The notes under the pieces: generated by a model
The model's input: only the letters and a program-made list of their open reading frames with translations
Database searches by the model: none
Told to the model about the DNA's origin: nothing
Translations under genes and position numbers: made by a program
NCBI GenBank assembly: GCA_026393115.1
Contig: JAPLAU010000028.1
Location: 211,338-275,337, forward strand
DNA length: 64,000 nt
Source of the DNA: Actinomycetota bacterium
Lineage (GTDB): Bacteria; Actinomycetota; Actinomycetes; S36-B12; CAIYMF01
Reading direction: 5' to 3'
Shown: positions 32,983 to 41,889 of the stretch, one piece after another
Numbering within the stretch: the stretch's first letter is position 1
Layout: each line of letters opens with the position of its first letter

Positions 32983-33010
32983 TAGCATCTTGATGCGCAT
33001 CAAGATGCTA
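32983..33010. promoter_or_regulatory. 28-bp perfect palindrome, operator of the second TA pair
   Basis: The arms TAGCATCTTGATGC and GCATCAAGATGCTA meet without a spacer. The palindrome ends 10 bases before the antitoxin ATG and covers the start of its TACTCT element, so binding would block initiation. Confidence 0.75.
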
Positions 33011-33014
33011 CTCT
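33009..33014 (+). promoter_or_regulatory. -10-like element of the second vapB
   Basis: TACTCT ends 6 nt before the ATG at 33021 and overlaps the end of the 28-bp palindrome. Confidence 0.5.
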
Positions 33015-33020
33015 TCTTCT

Positions 33021-33293
33021 ATGCGCACAACTGTCACTATCGACGACGCCCTTTACCGTCGGGTAAAGGCGCATGCTGCACTTTCTGGCCTGAGCGTGGG
33101 ATCGGTAATGGAGGAAGCGCTGCGATCCTTGCTGCTTGAGAAGTCGGTGCCTGTCGCTACTCCGGGCGCACTTCCAGTCTTCGAGTGCGGAGAATTCCTG
33201 CTTCCTGTCGATCCCAGTGACAGCTCAGCTTTGCTCGACCCGTTACTTGTGCCTGCCGACCTAGTCGAACGCGGTAGTGATGCAGTCCGTTGA
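33021..33293 (+). CDS. vapB: Ribbon-helix-helix type antitoxin (VapB-like)
   Basis: The 90-residue protein begins RTTVTIDDALYRRVKAHAALSGLSVGSVMEEALR, a ribbon-helix-helix DNA-binding domain, followed by a tail that would bind the toxin. It overlaps the toxin gene and sits behind a perfect palindrome. Confidence 0.9.
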   Translation: MRTTVTIDDALYRRVKAHAALSGLSVGSVMEEALRSLLLEKSVPVATPGALPVFECGEFLLPVDPSDSSALLDPLLVPADLVERGSDAVR

Positions 33294-33705
33294 CGTCAAC
33301 GTTCTGCTGTATGCGGTCAACTCGTCTTCTGAACATCACGATGCAGCGAGTCGACTTCTCACAGCGCTCGTTTCCAACCCTGAGCGGGTGGCAATTCTTC
33401 CGATGGTGGCTCTGGGATTTCTGAGAATCGCCACCGATCGCCGAATCCTTCAGCGACCACTCACTTCCGACGACGCACTCGGGTTTCTTCATTCGGTTAC
33501 CGCATATCCACACGTGGCGATCACGCAGCCAGCGCCTTCGCATATCAATGTGTTTGAACAGTTGTTCACGCGGCACAGGCCCGTTGGCCCTGACATCACC
33601 GATGTCTATTTGGCCGCGTGCGCAATCGATATGGGTGCATCGTGGTTGTCGTTTGATCGCGGCTTCGAGCGCTTTGTCGACCTCGACTGGAAACTGCCAA
33701 CATAG
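33277..33705 (+). CDS. vapC: VapC-like PIN-domain toxin (second pair)
   Basis: The 142-residue PIN protein has active-site residues Asp (SVDVNVLLYAVN) and Asp in PDITDVYLAACAI and the C-terminal SFDRGFERF. It starts at GTG 33277 (or ATG 33280), inside the antitoxin gene. A transcript-level link is thus certain. RNA target unknown. Confidence 0.9.
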   Translation: MMQSVDVNVLLYAVNSSSEHHDAASRLLTALVSNPERVAILPMVALGFLRIATDRRILQRPLTSDDALGFLHSVTAYPHVAITQPAPSHINVFEQLFTRHRPVGPDITDVYLAACAIDMGASWLSFDRGFERFVDLDWKLPT

Positions 33706-33735
33706 GTCGTTGTCTAGCGGGTGCTCGGTGCCCGG

Positions 33736-36705
33736 CTATTCCTGCCGGATGGTGCTCCAGCCGCCAGGAGTGACATCGACGAAGAGTTGTGCGGGAATCG
33801 ATTCCTTCATGGCTTCGACGTGACTGATCAGGCCGATGGTTCGGCCGCCTTCTTTGAGGTTGTCAAGTGTTGCCATGGTGGTTTCGAGGGTGTCGGGATC
33901 GAGTGACCCGAACCCCTCATCGATGAAGAGTGTGTCGAGTCGCAGGCCGCCGGCGCGCGAGGTGACGACTTCGGCGAGGCCGAGTGCGAGCGCAAGCGAG
34001 GCTTGGAACTTCTCGCCGCCCGACAACGACTGTGGCGAGCGAGTGTCTCCGGTGTGTGCGTCGAGGATGTTGAGCGCGAGTCCGGATTGCGCCCCGTGTC
34101 CGGCAAGGGCATCGGAGTGCTCGAACTCGTAGCGTCCGCCAGTCATCGTGCGCAGCCGTACGTTGGCGGCCTTGATGATTTCTTCGAGTTCGGCCGCGAG
34201 GGCGAACGCCTCGAGGGCCATCTTCATCGTGTTTGGGTTCTGGCCGCGGACGGTGTTGGACAGGCGGTGGACGACGTCGGACTCACGTCGCAATTCGGCG
34301 GCGGCCTGCACATCATTGGTGATGGCGGTGACGAGTTCGTCGACGGCCTCGTGCGTGGTTTTGGCTGCACCGCATGCAGCGATCGCTTCGCGTTGCGAAG
34401 TCGCCGTTTCGTTGAGGGTCGTGGTGACTGGTTCGATATCGACCGGTTCGGCGGGGACGTCTCGGAGTTCATCGGACGTAAGGAGTGTGGTGACGGCGGT
34501 TGACGCTGCCTCGTGTGTGTGGATTCTTTCGTCGAGTTGGTTTTGAGCTTCGGTTGTGAGGGTTGCTGATGTGACCGCGTCGGCGTCAGCGAACCCGTGC
34601 TTGGCGAGCGCCACATTGAGGGTGAGTGTTGCCTCGTCGAGTGCTTCCGTAGCCCGATGCAGAGTTTCTTTGGCTTCCTTCAATTCGATAGTGGCCCGAA
34701 GTTGATTCTCAACCGACTCGCGACGGGCGTTGACGGTCGCAAATGCGTCGCGGGCGTGTGCCAACTCTTCGTTCATGGAGAGCACCGCTTGTCCGGCGAG
34801 CACCTCCGTTTGCGCCAACGTTGTTCTGCCGGCGTGAGCGGAGTTGATGCGGGCCTGAAGTGCGCTGATGGACTCAATAAGTTCGTCACGTTTCTTCATC
34901 AAATCGTCGAGACTCTTCTTGGCGGTCTCGGCCTTCTCTGCAGTTGCAGCGGCTACCTCGACCTCGGCTTCAAGTGCTGCAACTTCGCGATCACCGGCCG
35001 CCTTGAGTTGAGTGGCGAGCAGAGTCTCGAGGCGGGTGACGTCAGTGCTCGCAGTCTGTGCTCGCTCTTCAGCCGCCTCTAGTTCACTCCCGATGCTTGC
35101 GAGTTGGTCGTCGTCGACATGGTCGACTGCCAGCGATGCTTTGAGTGGATGGCTCGTTGAGCCGCATACCTGACACGCTTGACCTTCTGTGAGGTCAGAG
35201 GCCAGAACGCCCGCGAATTCGCTGAGCTGGCGGGCATGGAGTTGGTCGCGCCTGCGGGAGACTGCGGTCACCTCGGTGCCGGCCTTGAGGCGCGTGGCCA
35301 TCGCATCTTTAAGGAGTGCGCTCGTGTTCTCAGCCTTGCGTGCGGCATCTCGCTGCGAGGAGAGGTCGGTCAGGTGGGTCTGTGCGGCGGCGAGCGTCGT
35401 GGCCTCAGGCTCTACGACCGCTATCTGCTTGCTGGTGCTCTCGAGGTCTGACTGCGTGTTGCCCAGTGTGAGGCGGTCTGCTTCGAGGCTCTCGTCGAAT
35501 TGCTTCAGGTCTTTGGCTGCCGCGTCATGGGCGGCAGTCAGCCGATCGAGGGTTGCCTCGCGGGCTTCGGCCTGTCGCAGGTTCCCGCCCAACTCCGTGA
35601 GCGTCACACTCGCTGAGTTCAGAGAATCGAGGTCGAAGGCGGCGTCAGGAACCAGAGACTGAAGAGCGACAACGGCAGCGGCATGCGTAGCCTCAGTTGT
35701 GGCCTGAGTCGTGGAGGCTGTGGTGTAACCGGCGACGGCGTGCGAGACCACGTCGGCGCGCCTGGCGGCAGCGAGGGCTGACCGATCGGCCGCAACAGAC
35801 GCGGTCTGCAATTCGAGTTCAGCCTGTCGGGCCAGTGCCGTGGCGAGGCGACCTTGGCGGTCAAGCACGGACTTGGCCGCGTCGTGCGCGTCCTTGGCAT
35901 GTGCGTGGGCGCCTTCCGCGGCCTTTTGCTCAGCCTGAGCCTTGTCGTATCTCTCCGTGACGGCAGCGGCGACGAGCGTGGTGAATTCGCTGACCCCGTT
36001 TCCACTGGACGAATCGAGATCCTCGGGGAGATCGTGGCCAGACTGAACTGCGAGCGTGCGCACGTTGGTGTCAATGGCCGTCGAGGAGTGAGTGAGTGCG
36101 TTGCGAAGGGCGCGAGACCGCTCTTCGAGTGTCCGGCTGTAGTCGGAGAAACGCTCGCTGCCAAAGAGTTGGCGCAGTAGGTCGCGTCGCTTTTCGCTAT
36201 CGGCAACGAGGAACTCCTGAAACTGTCCTTGTGCCAACAGGATGACTTGCTGGAACTGCTTGGCATTGAGCTTGACGATCTCGAATACAGATTTCTCGGC
36301 GTTGCCCAACTTGGTTTCGATAACCTGCCAGGTGCCCTGAACGAGTTCGGCCAGTTCGAACGTGGCGGCTACCGGCGTCATTCCTTCGCCGCTCTTCTTC
36401 GCTCTTTCGTATGCGGGGCTTCGGGTGACGCGGTAGTGGCCATCGGAGGTGCTGAAGACGAGGGTCACTCTGCACAACTCGGTGCGTGAGAGGAAGTCAC
36501 TGCGCACTGCTTCGCCTGGAGCGTTGTCATAGCGCGGAATTCGTCCGTAGAGCGCGAATGTGACTGCGTCGAGGATGGACGTCTTTCCGGCGCCGGTCTT
36601 ACCAGCGATCAGGAAGATGCCGTCGTCGTCGAACGCCGTGAAGTCAACCTCTTCGTTGTCTCGGAAGGGTCCGAAACCTACGAGCGAGATGTTGTGAATC
36701 TTCAT
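33736..36705 (-). CDS. sbcC: Exonuclease SbcC (Rad50-like ATPase)
   Basis: The 989-residue SMC-like ATPase has Walker A AGKTGAGKTS (about 34-43), a long coiled coil, the zinc hook CQVCG (about 510) in the middle, signature SLSGGEKFQASLALALG and Walker B TLFIDEGFGSLD near the end. With SbcD it forms a complex that cuts hairpin and DNA ends. ATGA overlap with sbcD indicates one transcript. Confidence 0.96.
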   Translation of the reverse strand: MKIHNISLVGFGPFRDNEEVDFTAFDDDGIFLIAGKTGAGKTSILDAVTFALYGRIPRYDNAPGEAVRSDFLSRTELCRVTLVFSTSDGHYRVTRSPAYERAKKSGEGMTPVAATFELAELVQGTWQVIETKLGNAEKSVFEIVKLNAKQFQQVILLAQGQFQEFLVADSEKRRDLLRQLFGSERFSDYSRTLEERSRALRNALTHSSTAIDTNVRTLAVQSGHDLPEDLDSSSGNGVSEFTTLVAAAVTERYDKAQAEQKAAEGAHAHAKDAHDAAKSVLDRQGRLATALARQAELELQTASVAADRSALAAARRADVVSHAVAGYTTASTTQATTEATHAAAVVALQSLVPDAAFDLDSLNSASVTLTELGGNLRQAEAREATLDRLTAAHDAAAKDLKQFDESLEADRLTLGNTQSDLESTSKQIAVVEPEATTLAAAQTHLTDLSSQRDAARKAENTSALLKDAMATRLKAGTEVTAVSRRRDQLHARQLSEFAGVLASDLTEGQACQVCGSTSHPLKASLAVDHVDDDQLASIGSELEAAEERAQTASTDVTRLETLLATQLKAAGDREVAALEAEVEVAAATAEKAETAKKSLDDLMKKRDELIESISALQARINSAHAGRTTLAQTEVLAGQAVLSMNEELAHARDAFATVNARRESVENQLRATIELKEAKETLHRATEALDEATLTLNVALAKHGFADADAVTSATLTTEAQNQLDERIHTHEAASTAVTTLLTSDELRDVPAEPVDIEPVTTTLNETATSQREAIAACGAAKTTHEAVDELVTAITNDVQAAAELRRESDVVHRLSNTVRGQNPNTMKMALEAFALAAELEEIIKAANVRLRTMTGGRYEFEHSDALAGHGAQSGLALNILDAHTGDTRSPQSLSGGEKFQASLALALGLAEVVTSRAGGLRLDTLFIDEGFGSLDPDTLETTMATLDNLKEGGRTIGLISHVEAMKESIPAQLFVDVTPGGWSTIRQE

Positions 36706-37868
36706 GAGGCGGCCTCGGGTGAACCGTGCGACGCAATGACTTCGCGGATCAGTGAAGTCTCTTCATCGGAAGGTCCGTCGCCGTTTCGGACGCGCTGGAG
36801 GAAGCCGGCGATGAGTTGCTCGTCGGTCTTGCCGTGCACAAGCTCGCCGTAACTAGTGGCGCCATCGTCGAAGACGTCGGTCGGGTTGAAGGATAGATGT
36901 GCGCACTGGGGGAAGCGGGCCTGCAGTTTGCGCATCGCGTCGAGCGGTCGGGTGTTGTCGGTGATGTCGGCGCTGATCCAGTGTTTTTCAATCGGGGTGT
37001 AGGCGGAATCGGTGAGAAGTGAGTCGAGAGTGCCGGTGATCTGGCTGAGGTTTCGAGGTACCGGAAAATCGACCCACGTGGTGGACGGAACACCGGATGC
37101 ATCAAGGTCAACAATCCAGCCGCCACGGGGCTTGCCGGCCTCGGAGAACGAATAGTGAAGTGGCGCGCCGCTGTAACGGACGTTCTCGGCGAGTGTGGAT
37201 CGTCCGTGGATGTGGCCAAGGGCGGCGTAGGTGACGCCGTCGAACGTGGTGACGGGGACTTTGTCGATGCCGCCAGCGGTGCTGCTGACGATGTCACGTT
37301 CGGAGTCGCAAGATTCGCCTTCGGCGCCCTGCGCGAACGTATGCGCCACAACGATTGATCGGCCGCCACGTTCAGCACTGTCGGCACGAACAGCGTTCAT
37401 GGCGTGCTCGAGAACGTCTTTTTGGGTGCGCATCTCGGTGTCTGGCCAGATGTGTCGGAATCGCGCAGGTTCGAGGAATGGGATTCCGTAGAAGTTGACG
37501 GGGCCAAATGCGTCGTCAATCGTCACTGGAGTAGTGATCTGTTCGTGGGAGGTGATGATGTGAACACCAGCTTCGGCAGCGAACACCTTCATGGTTCCGA
37601 GTCGGGCGGGGGAGTCGTGGTTGCCGCTAATGAGGACGACAGCGGCGCCGGCGGAACGGATACCGGCCAGAATGCGGTTGAGCACGTTGACGGCATCGGC
37701 GGAGGGAGTTGATGAGTCGTAGATGTCGCCAGCGACGACGACGACATCGATGCCCTCGGTGTTGACGATCTCGTAGACGCTGGTGAAGACCTGCTCAAGG
37801 GCGTCGAGCGTCGCGTGCTGATGGAAGGTGCGTCCGACGTGCCAGTCGGACGTGTGCAGGATCCTCAT
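36702..37868 (-). CDS. sbcD: Exonuclease SbcD (Mre11-like nuclease)
   Basis: The 388-residue phosphoesterase has the metal motifs LHTSDWHVG (3-11), VVAGDIYD, ISGNHDSP, and HTFAQG near the middle, plus GHIHGR. ATG at 37868 has TAGGGT 7 nt upstream, which suggests a leaderless start; a GTG 9 bases earlier is possible. It forms the nuclease half of SbcCD. Confidence 0.96.
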   Translation of the reverse strand: MRILHTSDWHVGRTFHQHATLDALEQVFTSVYEIVNTEGIDVVVVAGDIYDSSTPSADAVNVLNRILAGIRSAGAAVVLISGNHDSPARLGTMKVFAAEAGVHIITSHEQITTPVTIDDAFGPVNFYGIPFLEPARFRHIWPDTEMRTQKDVLEHAMNAVRADSAERGGRSIVVAHTFAQGAEGESCDSERDIVSSTAGGIDKVPVTTFDGVTYAALGHIHGRSTLAENVRYSGAPLHYSFSEAGKPRGGWIVDLDASGVPSTTWVDFPVPRNLSQITGTLDSLLTDSAYTPIEKHWISADITDNTRPLDAMRKLQARFPQCAHLSFNPTDVFDDGATSYGELVHGKTDEQLIAGFLQRVRNGDGPSDEETSLIREVIASHGSPEAAS

Positions 37869-37875
37869 GTTTGCC

Positions 37876-37881
37876 ACCCTA
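37876..37881 (-). promoter_or_regulatory. -10-like element of sbcD
   Basis: TAGGGT ends 7 nt before the ATG at 37868. Confidence 0.45.
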
Positions 37882-37945
37882 GGGGTGGTCTATGACAGTT
37901 CGGCGGCTCTAGTCCACTCGCTACCGCGAACCGATACCGCACCGT

Positions 37946-38566
37946 TCAAAACAGTGGATCTTGGCGCCAGCCGTTGTCGGGTTCTGGTTCCTCGACCTCG
38001 AGATCGACTCGTCGGATGACGGCTAACGCTTCGCCTCCTTCGTCCTCGCCGTAGTCCTCGTAGTCCTCGTCGTCATCGGCGATTAACACGCTCCGATTTC
38101 CAGTTCGCAGGTACTGGCCCATGTCGCTTTCGAGCGCGACTTGAGCGGTCTCCCGAACTTCACTCGACGGGTCGTTCGTTGCGTGCCATTGCACTTGCTC
38201 GTCAGTGAGTGCAGGAGAGAACATGATGTGGGCACGAACATCGTCGTCAGGGTCAGATAGCGCAAGTAGCGCAATGGTGGAATCGCCGGCGGGGTTGAAT
38301 GCCACGCTTGATCTCTGCTCGGGATTTCCGTTGAGCATCCAGTAGTGCAGCACGGGCAGGCGTGTCGTTGAAGTGATGCATCGCCTGAAGGTGATTTCGT
38401 CGCCAGCGTGCATTAACTCGATGAGCTCTTCATCGGAGATGCTCTCGTGATCGACCGCGAGGTCGCGCACTTCGGGATCAAGCCCGGAAGTGGCGATGAC
38501 TTCGGCGAGGAGACGCAGCCCTGGATCGGGCAAACCCACCCGAAACCACGCCTCTTCGTCGTCCAT
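37946..38566 (-). CDS. Repeat protein of the variant leucine-rich / HEAT-like type
   Basis: The 206-residue protein has repeats of about 24 residues with the core DPxxxVR: LSDPDDDVRAHIMFSPALTDEQ and TNDPSSEVRETAQVALE. They resemble the leucine-rich repeat variant fold. A stretch of Asp/Glu/Tyr (DDDEDYEDYGEDEGG) near residue 167 is encoded by short direct repeats. No enzyme motif is seen. It precedes sbcD by 77 bases; a role with SbcCD is not shown. Confidence 0.68.
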   Translation of the reverse strand: MDDEEAWFRVGLPDPGLRLLAEVIATSGLDPEVRDLAVDHESISDEELIELMHAGDEITFRRCITSTTRLPVLHYWMLNGNPEQRSSVAFNPAGDSTIALLALSDPDDDVRAHIMFSPALTDEQVQWHATNDPSSEVRETAQVALESDMGQYLRTGNRSVLIADDDEDYEDYGEDEGGEALAVIRRVDLEVEEPEPDNGWRQDPLF

Positions 38567-38776
38567 CGGCTACCCCCCGAGTGGTACCGCTCGTTGTATA
38601 AGCGCGATGTCCATCACACAAGCGCCATGTCCATCACTTCTCCCTCTATCTTCAATGCTGCCGCCCAGGTGTGACAACCTATTCCGCCAGTACCCGGCGT
38701 GCGCACACCACGCACTCCCGGCAGACTTGGGTCACAGCCACGTTCGAACGCCCCACCCCACCACAAGGAGTCCTCA
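38567..38776. promoter_or_regulatory. Divergent intergenic region with two direct repeats
   Basis: Two 17-base direct repeats, AGCGCGATGTCCATCAC (38601-38617) and AGCGCCATGTCCATCAC (38621-38637), lie 20 bases apart. They may bind a regulator. The region also carries AAGGAG just before the GTG of the DUF255 gene. No gene seen. Confidence 0.45.
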
Positions 38777-40858
38777 GTGCCGAATCGGCTAGCCGAGTCG
38801 ACAAGCCCTTACCTGTTGCAGCACAAAGACAATCCGGTGGACTGGTGGCCCTGGGGTGATGACGCCTTCGAGGAAGCGCGTCGGCGTGACGTACCTGTCT
38901 TCCTCAGCGTCGGTTACTCGGCGTGCCACTGGTGTCACGTGATGGCCCATGAATCGTTCGAAAACGACGCTATCGCCGCGTACCTCAATGACAACTTCGT
39001 CAGTATCAAGGTCGATCGCGAAGAGCGCCCCGATGTCGACTCGGTCTATATGGAAGCCACCCAAGCCCTCACCGGACGCGGCGGATGGCCGATGTCGGTC
39101 TTCCTTGACCACGACGGTCGGCCCTTCTATGCCGGAACGTACTTTCCGCCCGAACCGCGACACGGAATGGGTGGCTTCCCTCAGCTCCTTGGCTCAATCA
39201 CCGAGGCGTGGACCTCGCAACGAGAACAACTCACTGCCGCCGCGGCGCGCATCACCGATTCGCTCAACGAACGCGCTGGTCAATTCGCGAAGGCTGCGAT
39301 CGACGCCGAGACTCTCGACTCTGCTGTTGAGATTCTCGTCGGACAGTTCGATGCCGACGACGGCGGATTCGGCGGCGCTCCGAAATTCCCACCGTCGATG
39401 ACCTTGGAATTCCTACTGCGCAACGATGCACGTCATCGTCTTGCGGGTCGCTTCGATCCGCGCATGCTCACGATGGTCGAGGTCACCTGCGAAGCTATGG
39501 CCCGCGGCGGAATGTATGACCAACTCGGTGGCGGATTTGCGCGCTATTCGGTTGATGGTCAGTGGGTCGTGCCGCACTTCGAAAAGATGCTCTACGACAA
39601 TGCGCTTCTAATTCGCGTTTACCTGCACTGGTGGCGTTCGACTGGTTCGCCTCTTGCCGAGCGTGTGGTGCGCGAGTCGGTCGAATGGCTGCTGCGTGAA
39701 CTGCGTACCGACGAAGGCGGATTCGCGGCCGCACTCGATGCCGACAGTCCGTTCGAACCTGGCGGCCACGCACACGAAGGCGCCTTCTATGCGTTCACTC
39801 CAGCGCAATTGAACGCGGCACTCAACGCAGACGATTCAGCATGGGCCGCCGAACTGTTGCTGGTCACACAGGCGGGGACCTTCGAAAATGGCGCATCGGT
39901 GCTGCAACTTCGGCGCGACCCCGATGACATCGAACGCTGGACCCGCGTACGTTCCGAGCTCTTTGCTTATCGCGAGCAGCGACCGCGACCGTCGCGCGAT
40001 GACAAGATCGTCGCTGCGTGGAATGGACTCGCAATCGCAGCCCTCGCGGAAGCAGGCGCCCTGCTCGACGAGCCGACCTGGGTTGAGGCAGCGATGACCG
40101 CCGCCGACTTACTCATCAGCGTGCATCTCGGGGGAGCCGACACCGGTGATGGCGAATTCGGCGATCGACTCGTGCGCGTGTCGCGCGACGGTGTCGCCGG
40201 AGGCCACGCGCCCGGCACGCTTGAGGACTACGGCGACGTGGCCGAGGGATTCCTCGCGCTCTACTCGGTCACCGGTGACGACGAGTGGCTGGCATTCGCG
40301 GGCATCCTGCTCGACGTGGTGCTCGAGCATTTCCGCGATGCAGAAAGTGGTGGCTTCTTCGACACCGCCGACGACTCGCCCGCGGTGAGTTCAGCGCTGC
40401 GTCGACCGCAAGACCCGACCGACAACGCAGCCCCTTCAGGCTGGTCGGCCGCAACCGGGGCATTGCTGTCGTACGCGGCGCTCACCGGTTCCGAGCCCCA
40501 CCGTCAGGCAGCCGAAGCGGCTCTCGAGGTCTTCGGAGGCCTCGCCGCCCGGGCGCCACGCTTCGCCAGTTGGGGGCTCGCAGTGGCTGAGGCCCTGCTC
40601 GACGGTCCGCGCGAGATCGCTGTGGTCGGCTCGTTCGACGATCCCGGTACACGGGAATTGCGCCGAATCGCGCTGAGGGCGACTGCCCCCGGAGCTGTGG
40701 TCGCGGTGGGCGATGGAAGCGAGTCGGCTGTGGCATTGCTCCGGGACCGAACGATGCGTGACGGAGTGCCCACGGCCTACGTGTGTCGAGCCTTCACGTG
40801 CTCGGCCCCGACCGTCGACCCGGCCGAACTTGCGCGCGAGGTGGCAGCGCGGGCTTAG
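38777..40858 (+). CDS. Thioredoxin-fold DUF255 / YyaL family protein
   Basis: The 693-residue protein has an N-terminal thioredoxin-like domain with C50-H-W-C53 in [13 protein letters not shown], the DUF255 signature [14 protein letters not shown], and a long C-terminal (alpha/alpha)6-type barrel. YyaL proteins resemble N-acylglucosamine 2-epimerase-like enzymes; the substrate is unknown. The GTG at 38777 has AAGGAG 7 bases upstream. Confidence 0.92.
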   Translation: MPNRLAESTSPYLLQHKDNPVDWWPWGDDAFEEARRRDVPVFLSVGYSACHWCHVMAHESFENDAIAAYLNDNFVSIKVDREERPDVDSVYMEATQALTGRGGWPMSVFLDHDGRPFYAGTYFPPEPRHGMGGFPQLLGSITEAWTSQREQLTAAAARITDSLNERAGQFAKAAIDAETLDSAVEILVGQFDADDGGFGGAPKFPPSMTLEFLLRNDARHRLAGRFDPRMLTMVEVTCEAMARGGMYDQLGGGFARYSVDGQWVVPHFEKMLYDNALLIRVYLHWWRSTGSPLAERVVRESVEWLLRELRTDEGGFAAALDADSPFEPGGHAHEGAFYAFTPAQLNAALNADDSAWAAELLLVTQAGTFENGASVLQLRRDPDDIERWTRVRSELFAYREQRPRPSRDDKIVAAWNGLAIAALAEAGALLDEPTWVEAAMTAADLLISVHLGGADTGDGEFGDRLVRVSRDGVAGGHAPGTLEDYGDVAEGFLALYSVTGDDEWLAFAGILLDVVLEHFRDAESGGFFDTADDSPAVSSALRRPQDPTDNAAPSGWSAATGALLSYAALTGSEPHRQAAEAALEVFGGLAARAPRFASWGLAVAEALLDGPREIAVVGSFDDPGTRELRRIALRATAPGAVVAVGDGSESAVALLRDRTMRDGVPTAYVCRAFTCSAPTVDPAELAREVAARA

Positions 40859-40865
40859 CCAGCCA

Positions 40866-40955
40866 CCCCCCATTTCCTCGCGATTCCTACGTCCACGCAC
40901 GCCAAATGGGGGTCGAAGCATGCACACGTGTAGGAATCGCGCGAAGAACGGGGGT
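40866..40955. repeat. Imperfect long inverted repeat between genes
   Basis: The left arm (40866-40891) contains CGCGATTCCTACG; the right arm (about 40928-40955) contains CGTGTAGGAATCGCG and then a G-run facing the left C-run. The core 12 bp pair perfectly. It lies between the DUF255 stop and uppS and could be a terminator or a repeated palindromic element. Confidence 0.5.
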
Positions 40956-40976
40956 CGCGGAGGGGGGTGGAGGCGA

Positions 40977-40982
40977 TAACCT
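40977..40982 (+). promoter_or_regulatory. -10-like element of uppS
   Basis: TAACCT ends 7 nt before the ATG at 40990. Confidence 0.45.
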
Positions 40983-40989
40983 GCCCCTC

Positions 40990-41751
40990 ATGGGAGTACG
41001 TGATCTGGTCTACCGCGTCTACTCCCGTCAAGTGGCTCGTGAGATTCCGATCGAGCGCATTCCCAGGCACGTCGGGGTCATTCTCGACGGGAACCGGCGC
41101 TGGGCAGCCGAGCAGGCGGGCCCCTCGAGCACTGGGCACCGCGTCGGTGCCGAAAAGATCAGCGAATTTCTCGGCTGGTGCGATGAGGCCGGGGTTGAGG
41201 TGGTCACGCTGTGGCTGCTCTCGACCGACAATCTCGATCGACCGCCGAGCGAGACCATTCCGCTGCTGCGCATTATTGAAAACACCGTCGAGCAGTTGTC
41301 TGGCGATGGCCGTTGGAAGATTCACCCCGTGGGTTCACTCGATCTGCTGCCCGAGACCACGTCGCAGGCTCTCAAGCGGGCCGAAGATCTCACGTCGACG
41401 AACGAAGGCATCCTGGTCAACGTCGCTGTCGGTTATGGCGGACGTCGCGAGGTGGTCGACGCTGTTCGTTCGTTGCTCGCCGAACACGCGGCCAAGGGCA
41501 CCAGCCTTGACGAACTCGCGGCCGTAGTCGATGTCGAGCACATCGCTGAGCACCTCTACACGCGCGGTCAGCCCGATCCCGACCTAGTCATTCGTACCTC
41601 CGGCGAGCAGCGACTTTCCGGCTTCCTGCTGTGGCAAAGTGCGCACTCGGAGTTCTACTTCTGCGAGGCGTACTGGCCCGACTTCCGGCAGGTCGACTTC
41701 CTGCGTGCCCTGCGCTCGTACGCCGCTCGCGCTCGCCGCTACGGCAACTGA
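40990..41751 (+). CDS. uppS: Isoprenyl (undecaprenyl-type) diphosphate synthase
   Basis: The 253-residue cis-prenyltransferase has the catalytic motif ILDGNRRWA (31-39, Asp33) and the C-terminal signature DLVIRTSGEQRLSGFLLWQSAHSEFYF. It condenses isopentenyl diphosphate to a short or long Z-prenyl chain for cell-wall lipid carriers. Chain length cannot be told. It starts leaderless by spacing. Confidence 0.94.
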   Translation: MGVRDLVYRVYSRQVAREIPIERIPRHVGVILDGNRRWAAEQAGPSSTGHRVGAEKISEFLGWCDEAGVEVVTLWLLSTDNLDRPPSETIPLLRIIENTVEQLSGDGRWKIHPVGSLDLLPETTSQALKRAEDLTSTNEGILVNVAVGYGGRREVVDAVRSLLAEHAAKGTSLDELAAVVDVEHIAEHLYTRGQPDPDLVIRTSGEQRLSGFLLWQSAHSEFYFCEAYWPDFRQVDFLRALRSYAARARRYGN

Positions 41752-41889
41752 ACGCACCCTCACACTCCTGCGAGTTCATCCACTAGTAACACTCCGCGCT
41801 CGGCGTGGCGGCGGTGGCTGGCGTAATCGTCGGACTAGCGTCGGGCTCAGGCCCGGGGAAGCCGGGCGCGACCTTCAAGGAGGCGATCG
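41752..41889 (+). promoter_or_regulatory. uppS/phoH intergenic region with stem-loop
   Basis: A hairpin with arms GCCCGG and CCGGGC (41851-41867) lies 10 bases before the AAGGAGG of the PhoH gene. It could shape translation; no other feature seen. Confidence 0.3.

Noticed and set aside
33736..37868. Phage-like or other recent transfer of sbcCD
   Set aside because: Base and codon use look like the neighbours and both proteins are the usual chromosomal type.
38699..38776. Upstream start for the DUF255 gene
   Set aside because: The GTG at 38777 has AAGGAG at the right distance and gives the conserved start [18 protein letters not shown].
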